A stretch of DNA of 42,703 nucleotides from Desulfovulcanus ferrireducens (GCF_018704065.1 NZ_JAGUQP010000027.1:1-42703); one strand, 5' to 3'. Numbered from the stretch's first letter, positions 32,917 through 42,579 are shown. Made by a program: numbers and translations. The notes: generated from the sequence alone by a model not told the origin.

Positions 32917-34080
32917 TTATGGACATACAGATTTGGTGAAGACGAAGTCACCATTTTCATCAATACGAACCACAACGGCACATTTGATGGGGTCGCCCTG
33001 GTCATCAAACTTCATTTTGCCAGTTATGCCATCAAATTCTTTAATGTTAGCCATGGCGTCGCGGATGATCTTACGATCTTTTCTTACTCGACCGGTGAGA
33101 TGACCAGCTTCCTGAATGGCCTGGAGAACAATACGGGTTGCATCCCATGTCAGAGCGGCTACATCATCTGGGGTGTAACCATATTTGGCTTTATACCTGT
33201 CAATAAACTCTTTTGTGGCTCCGGTAGCTCCAGCAGCAGCATAGTGAGTAGAAAAGTAGTGTCCTTTACAATCGTCACCACACAAGGTCATGAGCTCAGC
33301 AGAACCCCAGGCATCAGATCCCATAAAAGGTCCATTCCAGCCGAGATCGTGGGCCTGTTTTACGATCAGGGCAACCTCATTATAGTTGTTTGGCAGAAAA
33401 ATAAAGTCTGGTTTTGCAGCAATGATTTTTGTCAACTGGGCACTGAAATCCTGATCCTTATCACCGTAGCTTTCAAAAGCGACTACAGAGCCAGGACCGT
33501 TTTTCTTTTCAAAGTCTTCCTTAAAAATTTCTGCGAGACCTTTGCTGTAATCATTGGCAAGGGCAAAAAGGACTGCAGCAGTTTTGGCTTTGAACTGTTT
33601 CATGGCGAAGTCAACAGCCACTGGCCCCTGGAATGGGTCTAAAAAGGCAGCCCTGAACACCCAGGGACGGTCCTTGGTTGTATCGGGATTGGTGGACCAG
33701 GGAGAAATCATCGGAGTCCGGTTGTCATTACAGACTTGACCGGCCGGTACAGCCTGTTTACTTGAGTTTGGTCCGACAATGGCCAGTACCTGATCTCTCT
33801 CAATCAGTTTTAAGGCTGCAGCAACAGCGGACTCGGCTTTGGATTCATTATCTTCATAAATGAATTCCAATTTGTATTTTTCACCGCCGACTTCGAGTCC
33901 ACCTTGACCATTGATATCCTCTTTAAGCATTTCTGCAGCTAACTTGGACGATTCGCCTACCTTGGGGATATCTCCCGTCAGGGGGATGTTAAAGCCAATT
34001 TTAATTGTTTTCCCAAAGGCGAATCCAGAAACCAACAACACAAAGCAGGAAACAACAGTGGCGAAGAGCAACTTCCTCAT
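32917..34080 (-). CDS. livK: Branched-chain amino-acid ABC transporter binding protein LivK
   Basis: The 387-residue protein has a signal peptide (MRKLLFATVVSCFVLLVSGF, cut near AFG) and a type-I periplasmic fold starting KTIKIGFNIPLTGDIPKVGESS. The words VGPNSSKQAVPAGQ and MISPWSTNP line the ligand cleft. It delivers amino acids to LivHM; exact specificity cannot be read. AAGGAGG lies six bases before the ATG. It leads the operon livKHMGF. Confidence 0.93.
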   Translation of the reverse strand: MRKLLFATVVSCFVLLVSGFAFGKTIKIGFNIPLTGDIPKVGESSKLAAEMLKEDINGQGGLEVGGEKYKLEFIYEDNESKAESAVAAALKLIERDQVLAIVGPNSSKQAVPAGQVCNDNRTPMISPWSTNPDTTKDRPWVFRAAFLDPFQGPVAVDFAMKQFKAKTAAVLFALANDYSKGLAEIFKEDFEKKNGPGSVVAFESYGDKDQDFSAQLTKIIAAKPDFIFLPNNYNEVALIVKQAHDLGWNGPFMGSDAWGSAELMTLCGDDCKGHYFSTHYAAAGATGATKEFIDRYKAKYGYTPDDVAALTWDATRIVLQAIQEAGHLTGRVRKDRKIIRDAMANIKEFDGITGKMKFDDQGDPIKCAVVVRIDENGDFVFTKSVCP

Positions 34081-34279
34081 CGTAAACCTCCTTAATAAGT
34101 TTTCCAGAGGCTATAATAAAAAAAGATATAAAAAAAAAGAGAAAAATTGCCCAAAAATTGGTTTGATGGATTTGTTTTTTAAGTATAAAATAAAAAAATA
34201 ATCCATGATTTTCTATGAGCTTATTGATTTGTCTTTCATAAAATTTTGCTATAAAAAATATATAGTTAAGGAGTATGTT

Positions 34280-34900
34280 ATGCCTGATCAGGCACTGACT
34301 ATTATCAGCGAGCATGCGCAAAAAGGTGTTCTTGTCCGGGAGAAGTTTTTTAAAGAAAATGCACAGGTTTTGGTCGAAGTTGCTAGGATCATGGCTATTA
34401 GTCTGGCCCGGGGAGGTAAGATACTTTTTTGTGGCAATGGCGGAAGTGCAGCAGATGCCCAGCATTTGGCTGCCGAATTTGTTAACCGTTTTTTAATGGA
34501 AAGGCCTCCCCTCCCGGCTCTGGCCTTGACAACTGATACTTCTGTCCTAACTGCAGTGAGTAATGATTATAGTTTTAACGAAGTATTTGCTAAACAGGTT
34601 AAAGCTTTGGGGCAGGCTGGAGATGTCCTGGTAGGGATTTCTACTTCGGGCAGCAGCCACAATGTGAATAAGGCCTTGAGTCAAGCCAGGGAGTTGGATA
34701 TGATTACCGTGGGTTTGAGTGGGAAAAATGGGGGCGAAATGACCGATTACTGTGATTATGTTTTAAGTGTCCCGGATAAAAATACACCTATAATTCAAGA
34801 GGTACACATTGCTGCCGGGCATCTATTATGCCGCCTGGTAGATTACTATTTGTTCGAAGCTGTCTCTGAATTGGAGAAGTACCTTGTGAGTGATGAGTAA
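34280..34900 (+). CDS. gmhA: Phosphoheptose isomerase GmhA
   Basis: The 206-residue SIS-domain protein has GNGGSAADAQHLAAEFVNRF, TTDTSVLTAVSNDYSF, GISTSGSSHNV and the metal ligand region QEVHIAAGHLLC. It converts sedoheptulose 7-phosphate to D-glycero-manno-heptose 7-phosphate for lipopolysaccharide core. ATG 34280 with AAGGAG ahead is the start; the open frame reaches further upstream but lacks family sequence. It is divergent from livK. Confidence 0.95.
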   Translation: MPDQALTIISEHAQKGVLVREKFFKENAQVLVEVARIMAISLARGGKILFCGNGGSAADAQHLAAEFVNRFLMERPPLPALALTTDTSVLTAVSNDYSFNEVFAKQVKALGQAGDVLVGISTSGSSHNVNKALSQARELDMITVGLSGKNGGEMTDYCDYVLSVPDKNTPIIQEVHIAAGHLLCRLVDYYLFEAVSELEKYLVSDE

Positions 34901-35042
34901 GCCTTAAAGCGGACAGTTGAGAAAAGCGAAGAGCGGATAAAAAAGCTGTAGAAGCGGCACATACACGCCCTGAGGTGATGCGTGTAAATAGCGTCACAAA
35001 AATTTGCATAAGAGCCTGTGTATAACGGGTTAAAATGATTGA

Positions 35043-35080
35043 AGAGTCTGTGATCAAAATGGAGTTTGGTCACAGACTCT
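35043..35080. repeat. Intergenic palindrome, minimal 38-bp form
   Basis: agagtctgtga 35043-35053 pairs perfectly with 35070-35080 and the stem continues inward with ATCAAA/TTTGGT (one G-U). It contains only the termini of the palindrome family. It lies between gmhA and the FmdB-like gene and may act as a terminator-like hairpin. Confidence 0.8.
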
Positions 35081-35153
35081 GAAAATATAGACCGCAAAAA
35101 TTTTATGCTGTCTCGGTTAGGGAGATAATCCATGAGAATCAGGAGGATATGAT

Positions 35154-35399
35154 ATGCCTATATATGAATTTCTTTGCAACAAGTGTAAAAGAGAGTTTGA
35201 AGAACTGGTTTTTAAAGAAGATGAGCAGGTTCAGTGTCCTGACTGTGGCTCTCAGGATACCCAAAAATTGATGTCTGCCTGTAAGTTCAGGACTGGCGGT
35301 CCCATTGTTTTGGGCAAGCCTTCTTCTAATGCCATTACAACCAGAGGCAAGGCTGGCTGCGCCAGTTGTTCCGGCGGCAATTGTTCCTCCTGTGGTTGA
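35154..35399 (+). CDS. FmdB-family zinc-ribbon protein
   Basis: The 81-residue protein starts MPIYEFLCNKCKREFEE with a zinc ribbon made of CNKC (8-11) and CPDC (about 28-31). A cysteine-rich tail, CASCSGGNCSSCG, follows. The family is widespread and mostly uncharacterised; the FmdB name comes from a formamidase regulator. AGGAGG lies in front of the ATG. It is 52 bases ahead of hemC and probably co-transcribed. Confidence 0.85.
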   Translation: MPIYEFLCNKCKREFEELVFKEDEQVQCPDCGSQDTQKLMSACKFRTGGPIVLGKPSSNAITTRGKAGCASCSGGNCSSCG

Positions 35400-35451
35400 T
35401 AGGTGACAAATTCCAGAAAACACAAGTTCCAAGTAATCAGTGGTAAAGACA

Positions 35452-36372
35452 ATGAATAGAATTATTATTGCTACTAGAGGTAGTAAACTGGCTTTGTGGC
35501 AGGCTGAGCATATAGCTGGGCAGCTTATGTCCCGCTATCCTGATCTTGAGGTGAGGTTGCTAAAAATTAAAACCAAAGGGGATAAAATATTGGATGTCCC
35601 CCTAGCCAAGGTGGGGGGGAAAGGTCTTTTTGTTAAAGAAATTGAAGAAGCGCTTATGGATGGTCGGGCTGATATTGCTGTTCATAGCATGAAAGATGTG
35701 CCCACAGAGCTTCCTGCGGGGCTTAAACTAGGCATTATTCCTGAGCGTGAAAGCCCAGAGGATCTGCTCTTGTCCTGTAAATATGAAAATTTAATGGAGT
35801 TGCCTGAGAAGGCTAGAGTAGGCACATCCAGTTTACGCAGGCAGGCGCAGCTTTTGCAATTAAGACCGGATCTGGATGTGGTTTCCCTGCGGGGAAATCT
35901 GGATACGCGGGTTAGAAAATTAAAGGAAGGGCAGTTTGATGCCATTGTTGTGGCCAAGGCTGGCATGCGTCGGTTGGGCCTGACAGTAGATTATGAATTT
36001 GAACTCGCACCTCCAAGTTTTTTGCCAGCGGTGGCACAAGGAGCTTTGGGCATTGAATATGCTGAAGGGCGTCAGGACTTGGATGAACTTTTGGGTTTTA
36101 TGGATCACGCCCCTACCAGATTTTGTGTCCAGGCGGAAAGGGCTTTTCTGCATGGCCTAGATGGAGGCTGTCAGGTGCCCATTGCCTGTTACGCCCGCTA
36201 CGGAGATGACCAATTGCGCATAAGCGGTCTGGTAGCTGATCTTAAGGGTGAGAGAATGGTGAGAAAAGAAAAGACAGGTAAACCTGAGGATGCTTGGCAG
36301 TTGGGGCATGAGCTTGCCCAGGAAGTTTTAAAGGCCGGGGCGAGAGAGATTCTAGGTGAACTTTATGCTTAA
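35452..36372 (+). CDS. hemC: Hydroxymethylbilane synthase (porphobilinogen deaminase)
   Basis: The 306-residue protein has [11 protein letters not shown], the catalytic aspartate region [38 protein letters not shown] and the cofactor cysteine in [10 protein letters not shown]. It condenses four porphobilinogens into hydroxymethylbilane for heme, siroheme and cobalamin. ATG 35452 is preferred over GTG 35440; neither has a strong ribosome site. A terminator follows at once. Confidence 0.97.
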   Translation: MNRIIIATRGSKLALWQAEHIAGQLMSRYPDLEVRLLKIKTKGDKILDVPLAKVGGKGLFVKEIEEALMDGRADIAVHSMKDVPTELPAGLKLGIIPERESPEDLLLSCKYENLMELPEKARVGTSSLRRQAQLLQLRPDLDVVSLRGNLDTRVRKLKEGQFDAIVVAKAGMRRLGLTVDYEFELAPPSFLPAVAQGALGIEYAEGRQDLDELLGFMDHAPTRFCVQAERAFLHGLDGGCQVPIACYARYGDDQLRISGLVADLKGERMVRKEKTGKPEDAWQLGHELAQEVLKAGAREILGELYA

Positions 36373-36394
36373 AGTTAAGCAAACATTTATTAGA

Positions 36395-36423
36395 AAGAGC
36401 CCTGCATTAGCGGGGCTTTTTTG
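36395..36423 (+). terminator. Intrinsic terminator after hemC
   Basis: Stem AGCCCTGC/GCGGGGCT around ATTA, followed by six T residues, 25 bases beyond the hemC stop. It also separates hemC from the converging gene that ends at 36431. Confidence 0.85.
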
Positions 36424-36430
36424 TTGATAG

Positions 36431-37591
36431 TTAGTTTAAATTGGTTTTGGACACAGTGTTTAATTGGGCCTTCAAGTCGAGGCAAGTTTTTTTACCTAGG
36501 CATAATTTTAGATATTCAAGATTGAGGAGAGCTTCTAAATGATGACGGTTTATTTTTTGTAGATAAAGGCCACTTGTAAACTCTTTTTGTATGTCTTTAC
36601 TGTTTAACAGAGATGTGCAGGGACTAATTATGGCCAGTTGTTGAAAATAAGCAGCTAATTCTTGCCGTAACTCAGCTGTAGTTTTCTGCCTGATTTGTTT
36701 GTTAAATTTTATTAAATTCTGCACGGGGGGCAAATTTGGCGAGTGAATAATGGTTTTTACCCCTTGAGCAAATCTTTTTAATCCAGCCAGAATATGCTCT
36801 GGTTGTACAAAATTTATGTTCATCCATCCTGCTTTCAACCAGTTGAAAAAGGCGCATTTTGTTTTGTTTGGCCCAGTTTGAATGTAAATCCCTATTGAGG
36901 CTGACTTGTAAATATATGAATCAACCCAGCCTAAGCCAGCTTTGGTTAAGCCTGGCTTTTCTGAATAAAAATAGTTCCAGTTTTCGTCCGGGCCAATGAT
37001 TTCCCCTTTCTGGCCAACTTTTGACTTGTTTTTTTGTCTGGAGATGGAAATAAGAACTCTTGTCTGGGCAAAGGGCATAAGTATAATGACTCTGTCCAGA
37101 TCGTAACCATAGTATCCACCGGAAAACAGGTCCGGAGTATTTTCTTCGTATTCCACCCCGGAAAAGATAATGGGTTTACTTAGACGGTCTACCTGGCTCC
37201 ATAAGCTAGCTAGCTCCAGTCCGTCGCTGCTAGAAATTTTTTTCCAATAGGCAAGGCGAATAGATGATGGACGCAGAATGTTGGATGGTAGCTGGGGGTT
37301 AAACCCATAAGCCAAAATTTTTTTTAAGTCAGACTTAAGGGTGAATTGATAAAAAGCCCCTGTCATATTGGCTCGTTGGGGAAGGGTAAAGGATGAATTT
37401 TGGTTGTGAAGAACAAAATTTAAGATGGATTCAATGGACTTATGAACAAGGGGCTGAGTAGGATTTTCGCTCAGGGAGAGCAAATAGGAAAAATTTAGAT
37501 TTATTGCCTCAGGGAATGGTTGGGTGTGCCCAAGATGAGATTCAGCCAAAAAAAAGAAAAACAGACAAAAGGTAAATATACGTTTTAACAC
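36431..37591 (-). CDS. Unknown exported protein, 386 aa
   Basis: I do not recognise the family. The protein starts with a signal peptide (MLKRIFTFCLFFFFLAES, cleavage likely near residues 18-24) and has no further membrane segment, so it is predicted to be periplasmic. It contains a Gly/Tyr/Asp-rich block (FSGGYYGYDLDRVIILMPF) and four or five cysteines in the last third (KCAFF, SPCTS, KLCLGKKTCLD) that may form disulfides. It converges with hemC and is divergent from the rhomboid gene. Confidence 0.6.
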   Translation of the reverse strand: MLKRIFTFCLFFFFLAESHLGHTQPFPEAINLNFSYLLSLSENPTQPLVHKSIESILNFVLHNQNSSFTLPQRANMTGAFYQFTLKSDLKKILAYGFNPQLPSNILRPSSIRLAYWKKISSSDGLELASLWSQVDRLSKPIIFSGVEYEENTPDLFSGGYYGYDLDRVIILMPFAQTRVLISISRQKNKSKVGQKGEIIGPDENWNYFYSEKPGLTKAGLGWVDSYIYKSASIGIYIQTGPNKTKCAFFNWLKAGWMNINFVQPEHILAGLKRFAQGVKTIIHSPNLPPVQNLIKFNKQIRQKTTAELRQELAAYFQQLAIISPCTSLLNSKDIQKEFTSGLYLQKINRHHLEALLNLEYLKLCLGKKTCLDLKAQLNTVSKTNLN

Positions 37592-37721
37592 AGTGCCTCA
37601 TAGCTAACTAAAAAGTTGTGATATGCAAAAACATATCTCTCCTAACTTAAGCGGAAACAGTCAATAGGGCAAGAGCTTTTTAATCAAATCCAATTTTTGG
37701 GGCAAAACCTGTAAGGCATCA

Positions 37722-38681
37722 ATGGACAGAGACAAAAAAACGTTTAATCCTAAGCCTAACGAATCAAAAGACGACATAAGTATGCAAAAGGGATATGCTG
37801 ACATAGCAGAACATGTGCAAGATGAAATGCGAGTTGAATTTAAAGCCGAGTGGGAGTTGATACTTTTGGCGTTGGGTATTGACTATCATTGGGGCAAAAA
37901 AGGAGAACTTTTGGTTCCCAACGAAGTAGTTGCGAGAGCTGTTCGGGAGATAGAAGAGTATGAGGAGGAAGTGTTTCAAGAAAGGCAAAAAATGACAATG
38001 GAAATTCCCGATTTAAATGACAATAAAAAAGCTTGGTTCAATTTACTTGTTCTATCTTTTTTATTGCTATTTTATACTTTAATCGAGAAAAATATTTTTC
38101 GGTTGACTTTAGAGAATTGGACAATTTTGGGGGGTGTTGACGGAGAAAAAATTCGTGCAGGTCAATGGTGGCGTGTAATAACCGGTCTTACATTGCACAG
38201 CGATCCGGCACATGTCTTGTCCAATGTAGTATTTGGAGCGCCATTTGTCGTTGGTGTTTGTGCCAGGTGGGGGCTGGGCTTGGGCTGGATGACCATAATT
38301 CTTTCCGGTGCCATAGGCAATTTGGTAAATGTTTTTGTTTTAGGTCCTAGACACTTGAGCATAGGTTTTTCCACAGCGGTGTTTGGGGCGGCAGGCATTT
38401 TGGCCACCAATCTTTTAACAGAAACAAGAGGGTTTGGTAGTTGGTTTAAGTGTATTTTCTACGGCCTGAGTCTGTTGGCTTTACTTGGAGGTGGAGGGCC
38501 AAAAGTTGATCTGGGAGCACATTTTTTTGGTTTGGTTTCGGGCTTGTTTTTAGGGATTATTCTGCATAAATTGAATTTTTTTGATCCCAAGAAAAAATTA
38601 ACTGAAATAATTTTGTTTTTGTCTGTCTTAGCCATTGTCTTGTGGGCGTGGGCTACCACCATACTTAATCACTCAATTTAA
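37722..38681 (+). CDS. Rhomboid-family intramembrane serine protease
   Basis: The 319-residue protein has about 105 cytoplasmic residues, then about six membrane helices. The rhomboid catalytic serine is S217 in GFSTAVFGAAG and histidine H267 in LGAHFFGL. The HxxxN pair of the oxyanion site is H164/N168 in HSDPAHVLSN. It cleaves membrane-anchored proteins within the bilayer; the substrate is unknown. TAAGG about six bases before the ATG is the ribosome site. The N-terminal extension (acidic helices, EEYEEEVFQERQ) resembles no domain I know. It is 11 bases ahead of the MATE gene, likely co-transcribed. Confidence 0.9.
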   Translation: MDRDKKTFNPKPNESKDDISMQKGYADIAEHVQDEMRVEFKAEWELILLALGIDYHWGKKGELLVPNEVVARAVREIEEYEEEVFQERQKMTMEIPDLNDNKKAWFNLLVLSFLLLFYTLIEKNIFRLTLENWTILGGVDGEKIRAGQWWRVITGLTLHSDPAHVLSNVVFGAPFVVGVCARWGLGLGWMTIILSGAIGNLVNVFVLGPRHLSIGFSTAVFGAAGILATNLLTETRGFGSWFKCIFYGLSLLALLGGGGPKVDLGAHFFGLVSGLFLGIILHKLNFFDPKKKLTEIILFLSVLAIVLWAWATTILNHSI

Positions 38682-38692
38682 GGACGGAGTCT

Positions 38693-40051
38693 TTGCAGAA
38701 AAAAAATCAAACCAAAACGCCATATAGAACCATCTGGGAGCTTGCCTGGCCCCAGGTGTTGATGATGTTCTTTCATTTTTTGATTGGTTTTGTGGATGTG
38801 TGGGTGGCCGGAAGGCTTGGCCGGGAAGTCCAAGCCTGTATGGGGTTGATCACTCAAGCCCTATTTTTCTTTCTTGTTGTGGCCATTGCAGTGGCCAATG
38901 GTAGTGTGGCGGCCATTAGTCAGTCTTTGGGTGCTGGTCTGAGAAGGAGGGCCCAGCGTTATATCGGCCTTGGTTTAGAAGTAGGTATTGTCTTGGGGGT
39001 GGTTATTCTAGGGGCTGGTTATATGGCCAAGGATTTGTTTTTGGATTTGTTGCAAATACCAGAGAGTATCTCGCCCATTGCCAGCTATTTACTCCAAGTT
39101 TACCTCTATATTTTACCTGCTTACTATCTTTTTATTGTCAGTAATGCCTTTTTTCGGGCTCAAAAAAAAGTCATGTGCCCTTTTTATGCCATGATAATTG
39201 TCACCATTGTCAATACCTTGGGTGATTTTGGTCTGGGCTTAGGACTGTGGGGGTTGCCAAAACTTGGTTATAAAGGCCTTGCCTGGAGTACCTTTGCCTC
39301 TATTATGTGCGGGACTGTTTTTAACCTTTCTCTCCTCATACGTGCCAAAATGTTGGTACGGCAGAGTTTTGCTCCCTGGCGCTGGACAAAAAAGGCTTGG
39401 CCCTATTTATTTAAGGTAGCCTGGCCAGCAGGCCTTATGCAAATTGTCTGGCATTCAGCCTATATGGTTCTGTATGGAATTGTTGCTTCGCTGCCCAGGG
39501 GCAGTGTAGTTGCCCTGGCCGGTATGAGCGCAGGGATCAGGGTGGAATCATTTTTATTTTTACCTGGTTTTGCTTTTAATTTTACGGCCTCTATTTTGGT
39601 GGGCCACTACCTGGGGGCCAAGGATGTGGCAGGGGCCAAAAAGATTGGCTATCGGGTCATGCTTTTAGGAGTTACCTTGGTATGCTTTATGACTATCTTG
39701 TTGTGGTTGGCGATAGAACCCATTGCCAGTTTTATTGCCCCTGATCCACAAGTTAAGATGGAGGCCATCAACTATTTGAAATACAATATGGCCGCCATGC
39801 CGTTTTTGTTGCCGGCAATAATTTTAGGCGGGGCTTTGACCGGGGCCGGGGCCACTATTTATCAAATGGTTGTCATGGGCACTTCTGCCTGGTTAGTGCG
39901 CATTCCTTTGGCCTATTTCCTTGGACATATTTATCTTGAGCAGGCTACAGGAGTGTGGCTGGCAATGTTTTTGTCCATGGTTTTTCAGGCAGGGCTTATG
40001 CTTTATTTTTATCAATTTAAGGATTGGCCCAAGTTTGCCATGCGCAAGTAA
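38693..40051 (+). CDS. MATE-family multidrug/cation exporter
   Basis: The 452-residue, twelve-helix membrane protein starts at TTG 38693 with GGACGGAG ahead. MATE signs are ELAWPQVLMMFFHFLIGFVD at the first helix, VANGSVAAISQSLGAG, and a second half starting FKVAWPAGLMQIVWHS. Such exporters use Na+ or H+ to extrude organic cations; the substrate is not readable. Confidence 0.92.
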   Translation: MQKKNQTKTPYRTIWELAWPQVLMMFFHFLIGFVDVWVAGRLGREVQACMGLITQALFFFLVVAIAVANGSVAAISQSLGAGLRRRAQRYIGLGLEVGIVLGVVILGAGYMAKDLFLDLLQIPESISPIASYLLQVYLYILPAYYLFIVSNAFFRAQKKVMCPFYAMIIVTIVNTLGDFGLGLGLWGLPKLGYKGLAWSTFASIMCGTVFNLSLLIRAKMLVRQSFAPWRWTKKAWPYLFKVAWPAGLMQIVWHSAYMVLYGIVASLPRGSVVALAGMSAGIRVESFLFLPGFAFNFTASILVGHYLGAKDVAGAKKIGYRVMLLGVTLVCFMTILLWLAIEPIASFIAPDPQVKMEAINYLKYNMAAMPFLLPAIILGGALTGAGATIYQMVVMGTSAWLVRIPLAYFLGHIYLEQATGVWLAMFLSMVFQAGLMLYFYQFKDWPKFAMRK

Positions 40052-40054
40052 GAT

Positions 40055-40081
40055 GCGCCTGCAAAAGTCCCTTTTTGCAGG
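40055..40081 (+). terminator. Hairpin after the MATE gene
   Basis: A perfect 10-bp stem GCCTGCAAAA/TTTTGCAGGC surrounds a short loop, four bases after the stop. No long U-tract follows, so termination strength is uncertain. Confidence 0.55.
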
Positions 40082-40225
40082 CAATGTTGAATTTTGAATG
40101 ATAAATGTTGAATTATTTGAATAGGTTGCAAGGTGGGGTTGTTTGTCAGAACTGTAAAATTTTAATTATTGCAGTTGCATCAAGTAAAGGACTTGGTTTT
40201 AATCTCAAGGTATCAAAGATACATT

Positions 40226-40279
40226 GTCTTTGTTAGCATTGAAGAAAATGCGCTCGCAAATTAACTCAGAAAGTTGAGT
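40226..40279. repeat. 54-bp repeat, inverted copy of 5932-5985
   Basis: By eye it differs from the reverse complement of 5932-5985 by one base. It ends in the near-palindrome aactcagaaagttgagtt. It is only one end of the long element; the remaining parts are absent here. It lies just upstream of fxsA. Confidence 0.75.
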
Positions 40280-40302
40280 TTAAAAAAAGTAGGTATGATG
40301 TA

Positions 40303-40701
40303 ATGTTTATTAAATTTTTCTTGCTTTTTGCTTTGGTTCCAATGCTGGAACTGTATATTCTAATCAAGGTCGGCTCTATTATTGGGGCAGGACCAACTAT
40401 TGTCCTGGTCATTTTAACTGCCATCGTTGGAGCTTATTTGGCCAAGCAACAAGGGATGCATACGATGTACAGGATAAGACAAAGCCTGAGTCAAAATATG
40501 TTGCCGGCTGAGGAATTGGTTGATGCATTCTTGATTTTGATTGCTGGGCTGGTTCTTCTCACGCCAGGTTTTATTACAGATTTGCTTGGATTACTTATTC
40601 TTTTTCCGCCTACACGTAAAAGTTTTAAGATTTGGCTATATAAAAAAAATTCCCAGTGGATTGATAAGGGGGATGTCCATGTTTATTATCGCAAATGGTA
40701 G
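40303..40701 (+). CDS. fxsA: FxsA-family membrane protein
   Basis: The 132-residue protein has three to four membrane helices and the family phrases VPMLELYILIKVGSIIG, ILTAIVGAYLAKQQG and LTPGFITDLLGLLILFPPTR. FxsA was named for suppressing F exclusion of phage T7 in E. coli; its normal role is unknown. It is 21 bases from the UbiD gene and co-oriented. Confidence 0.88.
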   Translation: MFIKFFLLFALVPMLELYILIKVGSIIGAGPTIVLVILTAIVGAYLAKQQGMHTMYRIRQSLSQNMLPAEELVDAFLILIAGLVLLTPGFITDLLGLLILFPPTRKSFKIWLYKKNSQWIDKGDVHVYYRKW

Positions 40702-40722
40702 ATTATTTTCAGGGAGAGATTA

Positions 40723-42573
40723 ATGGGCTTTAGAAATTTAAGTCAGTGTTTACAGGCCCTGGAAGAAAGGGGCGAACTGATTCGCATTGACCAGGAAGTG
40801 GATGCCAACCTGGAGATTGGCGCCATACAGCGGCGCGTATTCAGGGCTAATGGCCCGGCCCTTTTGTTTACCCGGGTCAAGGGCTGTGCCTTTCCCATGG
40901 CCGGAAATATTTTCGGGACCAAGGATCGGATAAGATTTATCTTCGAGGACAGTTTAAAGGCCATAGATAAGCTCATTAAGCTCAAAATAAGTCCCTGGGA
41001 ACTTTTAAAAAGACCATGGCAACTGTTCGACGTACCCAAAGCTCTTTTTCATACTCTGCCCAAATGGGTGAAAACCGGCCCGGTGCTTGAGGGTGAAACT
41101 AAAATCAGCCATCTGCCACAGCTTAAATCCTGGCCCATGGATGGAGGAGCCTACATAACCCTGCCCCAGGTTTATACTGAGAGTCCGGAGAAACCAGGTA
41201 TAGCCTGCTCCAACCTGGGTATGTACCGCGTGCAACTTGGTGGCAATGAATACGAGCAGGATGTGGAAGTCGGGCTGCATTATCAGATACATCGTGGGAT
41301 TGGCGTTCATCATCAACAGGCCTTAAAACAAGGTACACCTTTAAAGGTGAATATTTTTGTAGGCGGACCACCGGCCATGACCTTGGCAGCCATAATGCCT
41401 TTGCCTGAAGGGGTGGCTGAAATTCTTTTTGCCGGGGTGCTGGCTGGGCATAGAATAGAGTTGATTAAAAGACCTAACCATCTCCCCATCTTGGCCCAGG
41501 CAGATTTTTGTATTGTTGGTCATATTGATTCAGGAGGGGAGAAGCCAGAAGGTCCCTTCGGCGACCACCTGGGTTATTACAGCCTGAAACATGACTTTCC
41601 TGTGCTCAAAGTGGAAAAGGTTTACCATCGTCATGGTGCTATCTGGCCCTTTACTACCGTGGGCCGCCCCCCCCAGGAAGATACAATTTTTGGGACCTTT
41701 ATCCATGAGTTGACAAAAGAATTGGTTCCCACGGTGTTTAGCGGAGTCAGAGAAGTGCATGCCGTGGATGCTGCGGGGGTACATCCTTTGCTTTTGGCCA
41801 TTGGCCGGGAAAGTTATGTCCCCTATGCCCGGGAAAGACAACCCCAGGAGCTTTTAACCTGTGCCATGTCATTATTGGGCCAGACCCAGACAGCTCTCTC
41901 CAAATATGTATTTATTGCTGCCCGGGAAGATGACCCCGGGCTGAGTGTGCAGCATATCCCCAATTTTTTTAAACATGTTTTGGAGCGAATCGACCTAGGA
42001 AGAGATCTTCATTTCATTACCAGGACAACCATGGATACCCTGGACTACTCTGGTATCAGTCTAAATCAGGGCTCAAAATTGATTGTTGCTGCTTGTGGCC
42101 CGAAAAAAAGGGAATTGGGTCTGCGACTGCCTGATGATAGTGGTAGCCTTTATCTCCCTTCAGATTTTGGACGGATAAAGTTTTTTGCTCCTGGAATTGT
42201 TGTTTTGCAGGGGCCAAAACATAAACAGAAAAGAGATACGCAGGATCCTAAATTGAAGGAATTGGCCGCGGTCCTTGAAAAGACCAAAAGCCTAAAAGAT
42301 TTTCCCCTGCTGGTTGTAGTGGATGACAGTGAATTTACCGCAGCAAACTGGGACAATTTTTTATGGGTGGTATTTACCCGCTCTGACCCGGCCACGGATA
42401 TTTATGGTGCAGGCGAATTCACTCACTGCAAGCATTGGGGCTGTGCAGGCCCTCTTATTATTGATGCAAGGTTGAAAAGTTATCACGCGCCGCCGCTTGC
42501 GCCTGACCCGGAGATAGAAAGAAAGGTGGATAGGTTGGGAGAGCCTGGCGGTCCTCTACATGGTATTATTTAG
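40723..42573 (+). CDS. UbiD-family decarboxylase
   Basis: The 616-residue protein has the UbiD core with the prenylated-FMN and acid region EGPFGDHLGYYSLKHDFPV, TVGRPPQEDTIFG and CSNLGMYRVQ. UbiD enzymes decarboxylate aromatic acids using prenyl-FMN made by UbiX. The length above E. coli UbiD and the sulfate-reducer context suggest a role in menaquinone formation (the futalosine branch), but this is inference. AGGGAGAG lies in front of the ATG. The stop is six bases from the terminal repeat. Confidence 0.88.
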   Translation: MGFRNLSQCLQALEERGELIRIDQEVDANLEIGAIQRRVFRANGPALLFTRVKGCAFPMAGNIFGTKDRIRFIFEDSLKAIDKLIKLKISPWELLKRPWQLFDVPKALFHTLPKWVKTGPVLEGETKISHLPQLKSWPMDGGAYITLPQVYTESPEKPGIACSNLGMYRVQLGGNEYEQDVEVGLHYQIHRGIGVHHQQALKQGTPLKVNIFVGGPPAMTLAAIMPLPEGVAEILFAGVLAGHRIELIKRPNHLPILAQADFCIVGHIDSGGEKPEGPFGDHLGYYSLKHDFPVLKVEKVYHRHGAIWPFTTVGRPPQEDTIFGTFIHELTKELVPTVFSGVREVHAVDAAGVHPLLLAIGRESYVPYARERQPQELLTCAMSLLGQTQTALSKYVFIAAREDDPGLSVQHIPNFFKHVLERIDLGRDLHFITRTTMDTLDYSGISLNQGSKLIVAACGPKKRELGLRLPDDSGSLYLPSDFGRIKFFAPGIVVLQGPKHKQKRDTQDPKLKELAAVLEKTKSLKDFPLLVVVDDSEFTAANWDNFLWVVFTRSDPATDIYGAGEFTHCKHWGCAGPLIIDARLKSYHAPPLAPDPEIERKVDRLGEPGGPLHGII

Positions 42574-42579
42574 TTTTAA

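Noticed and set aside
1670-35080. CRISPR array from the recurring agagtctgtgg words
   Set aside because: Copies are kilobases apart, occur as inverted pairs and have no regular spacers; no cas gene is present.
38165-38410. Small frames inside the rhomboid gene
   Set aside because: They are other-frame shadows of a gene with intact catalytic motifs.
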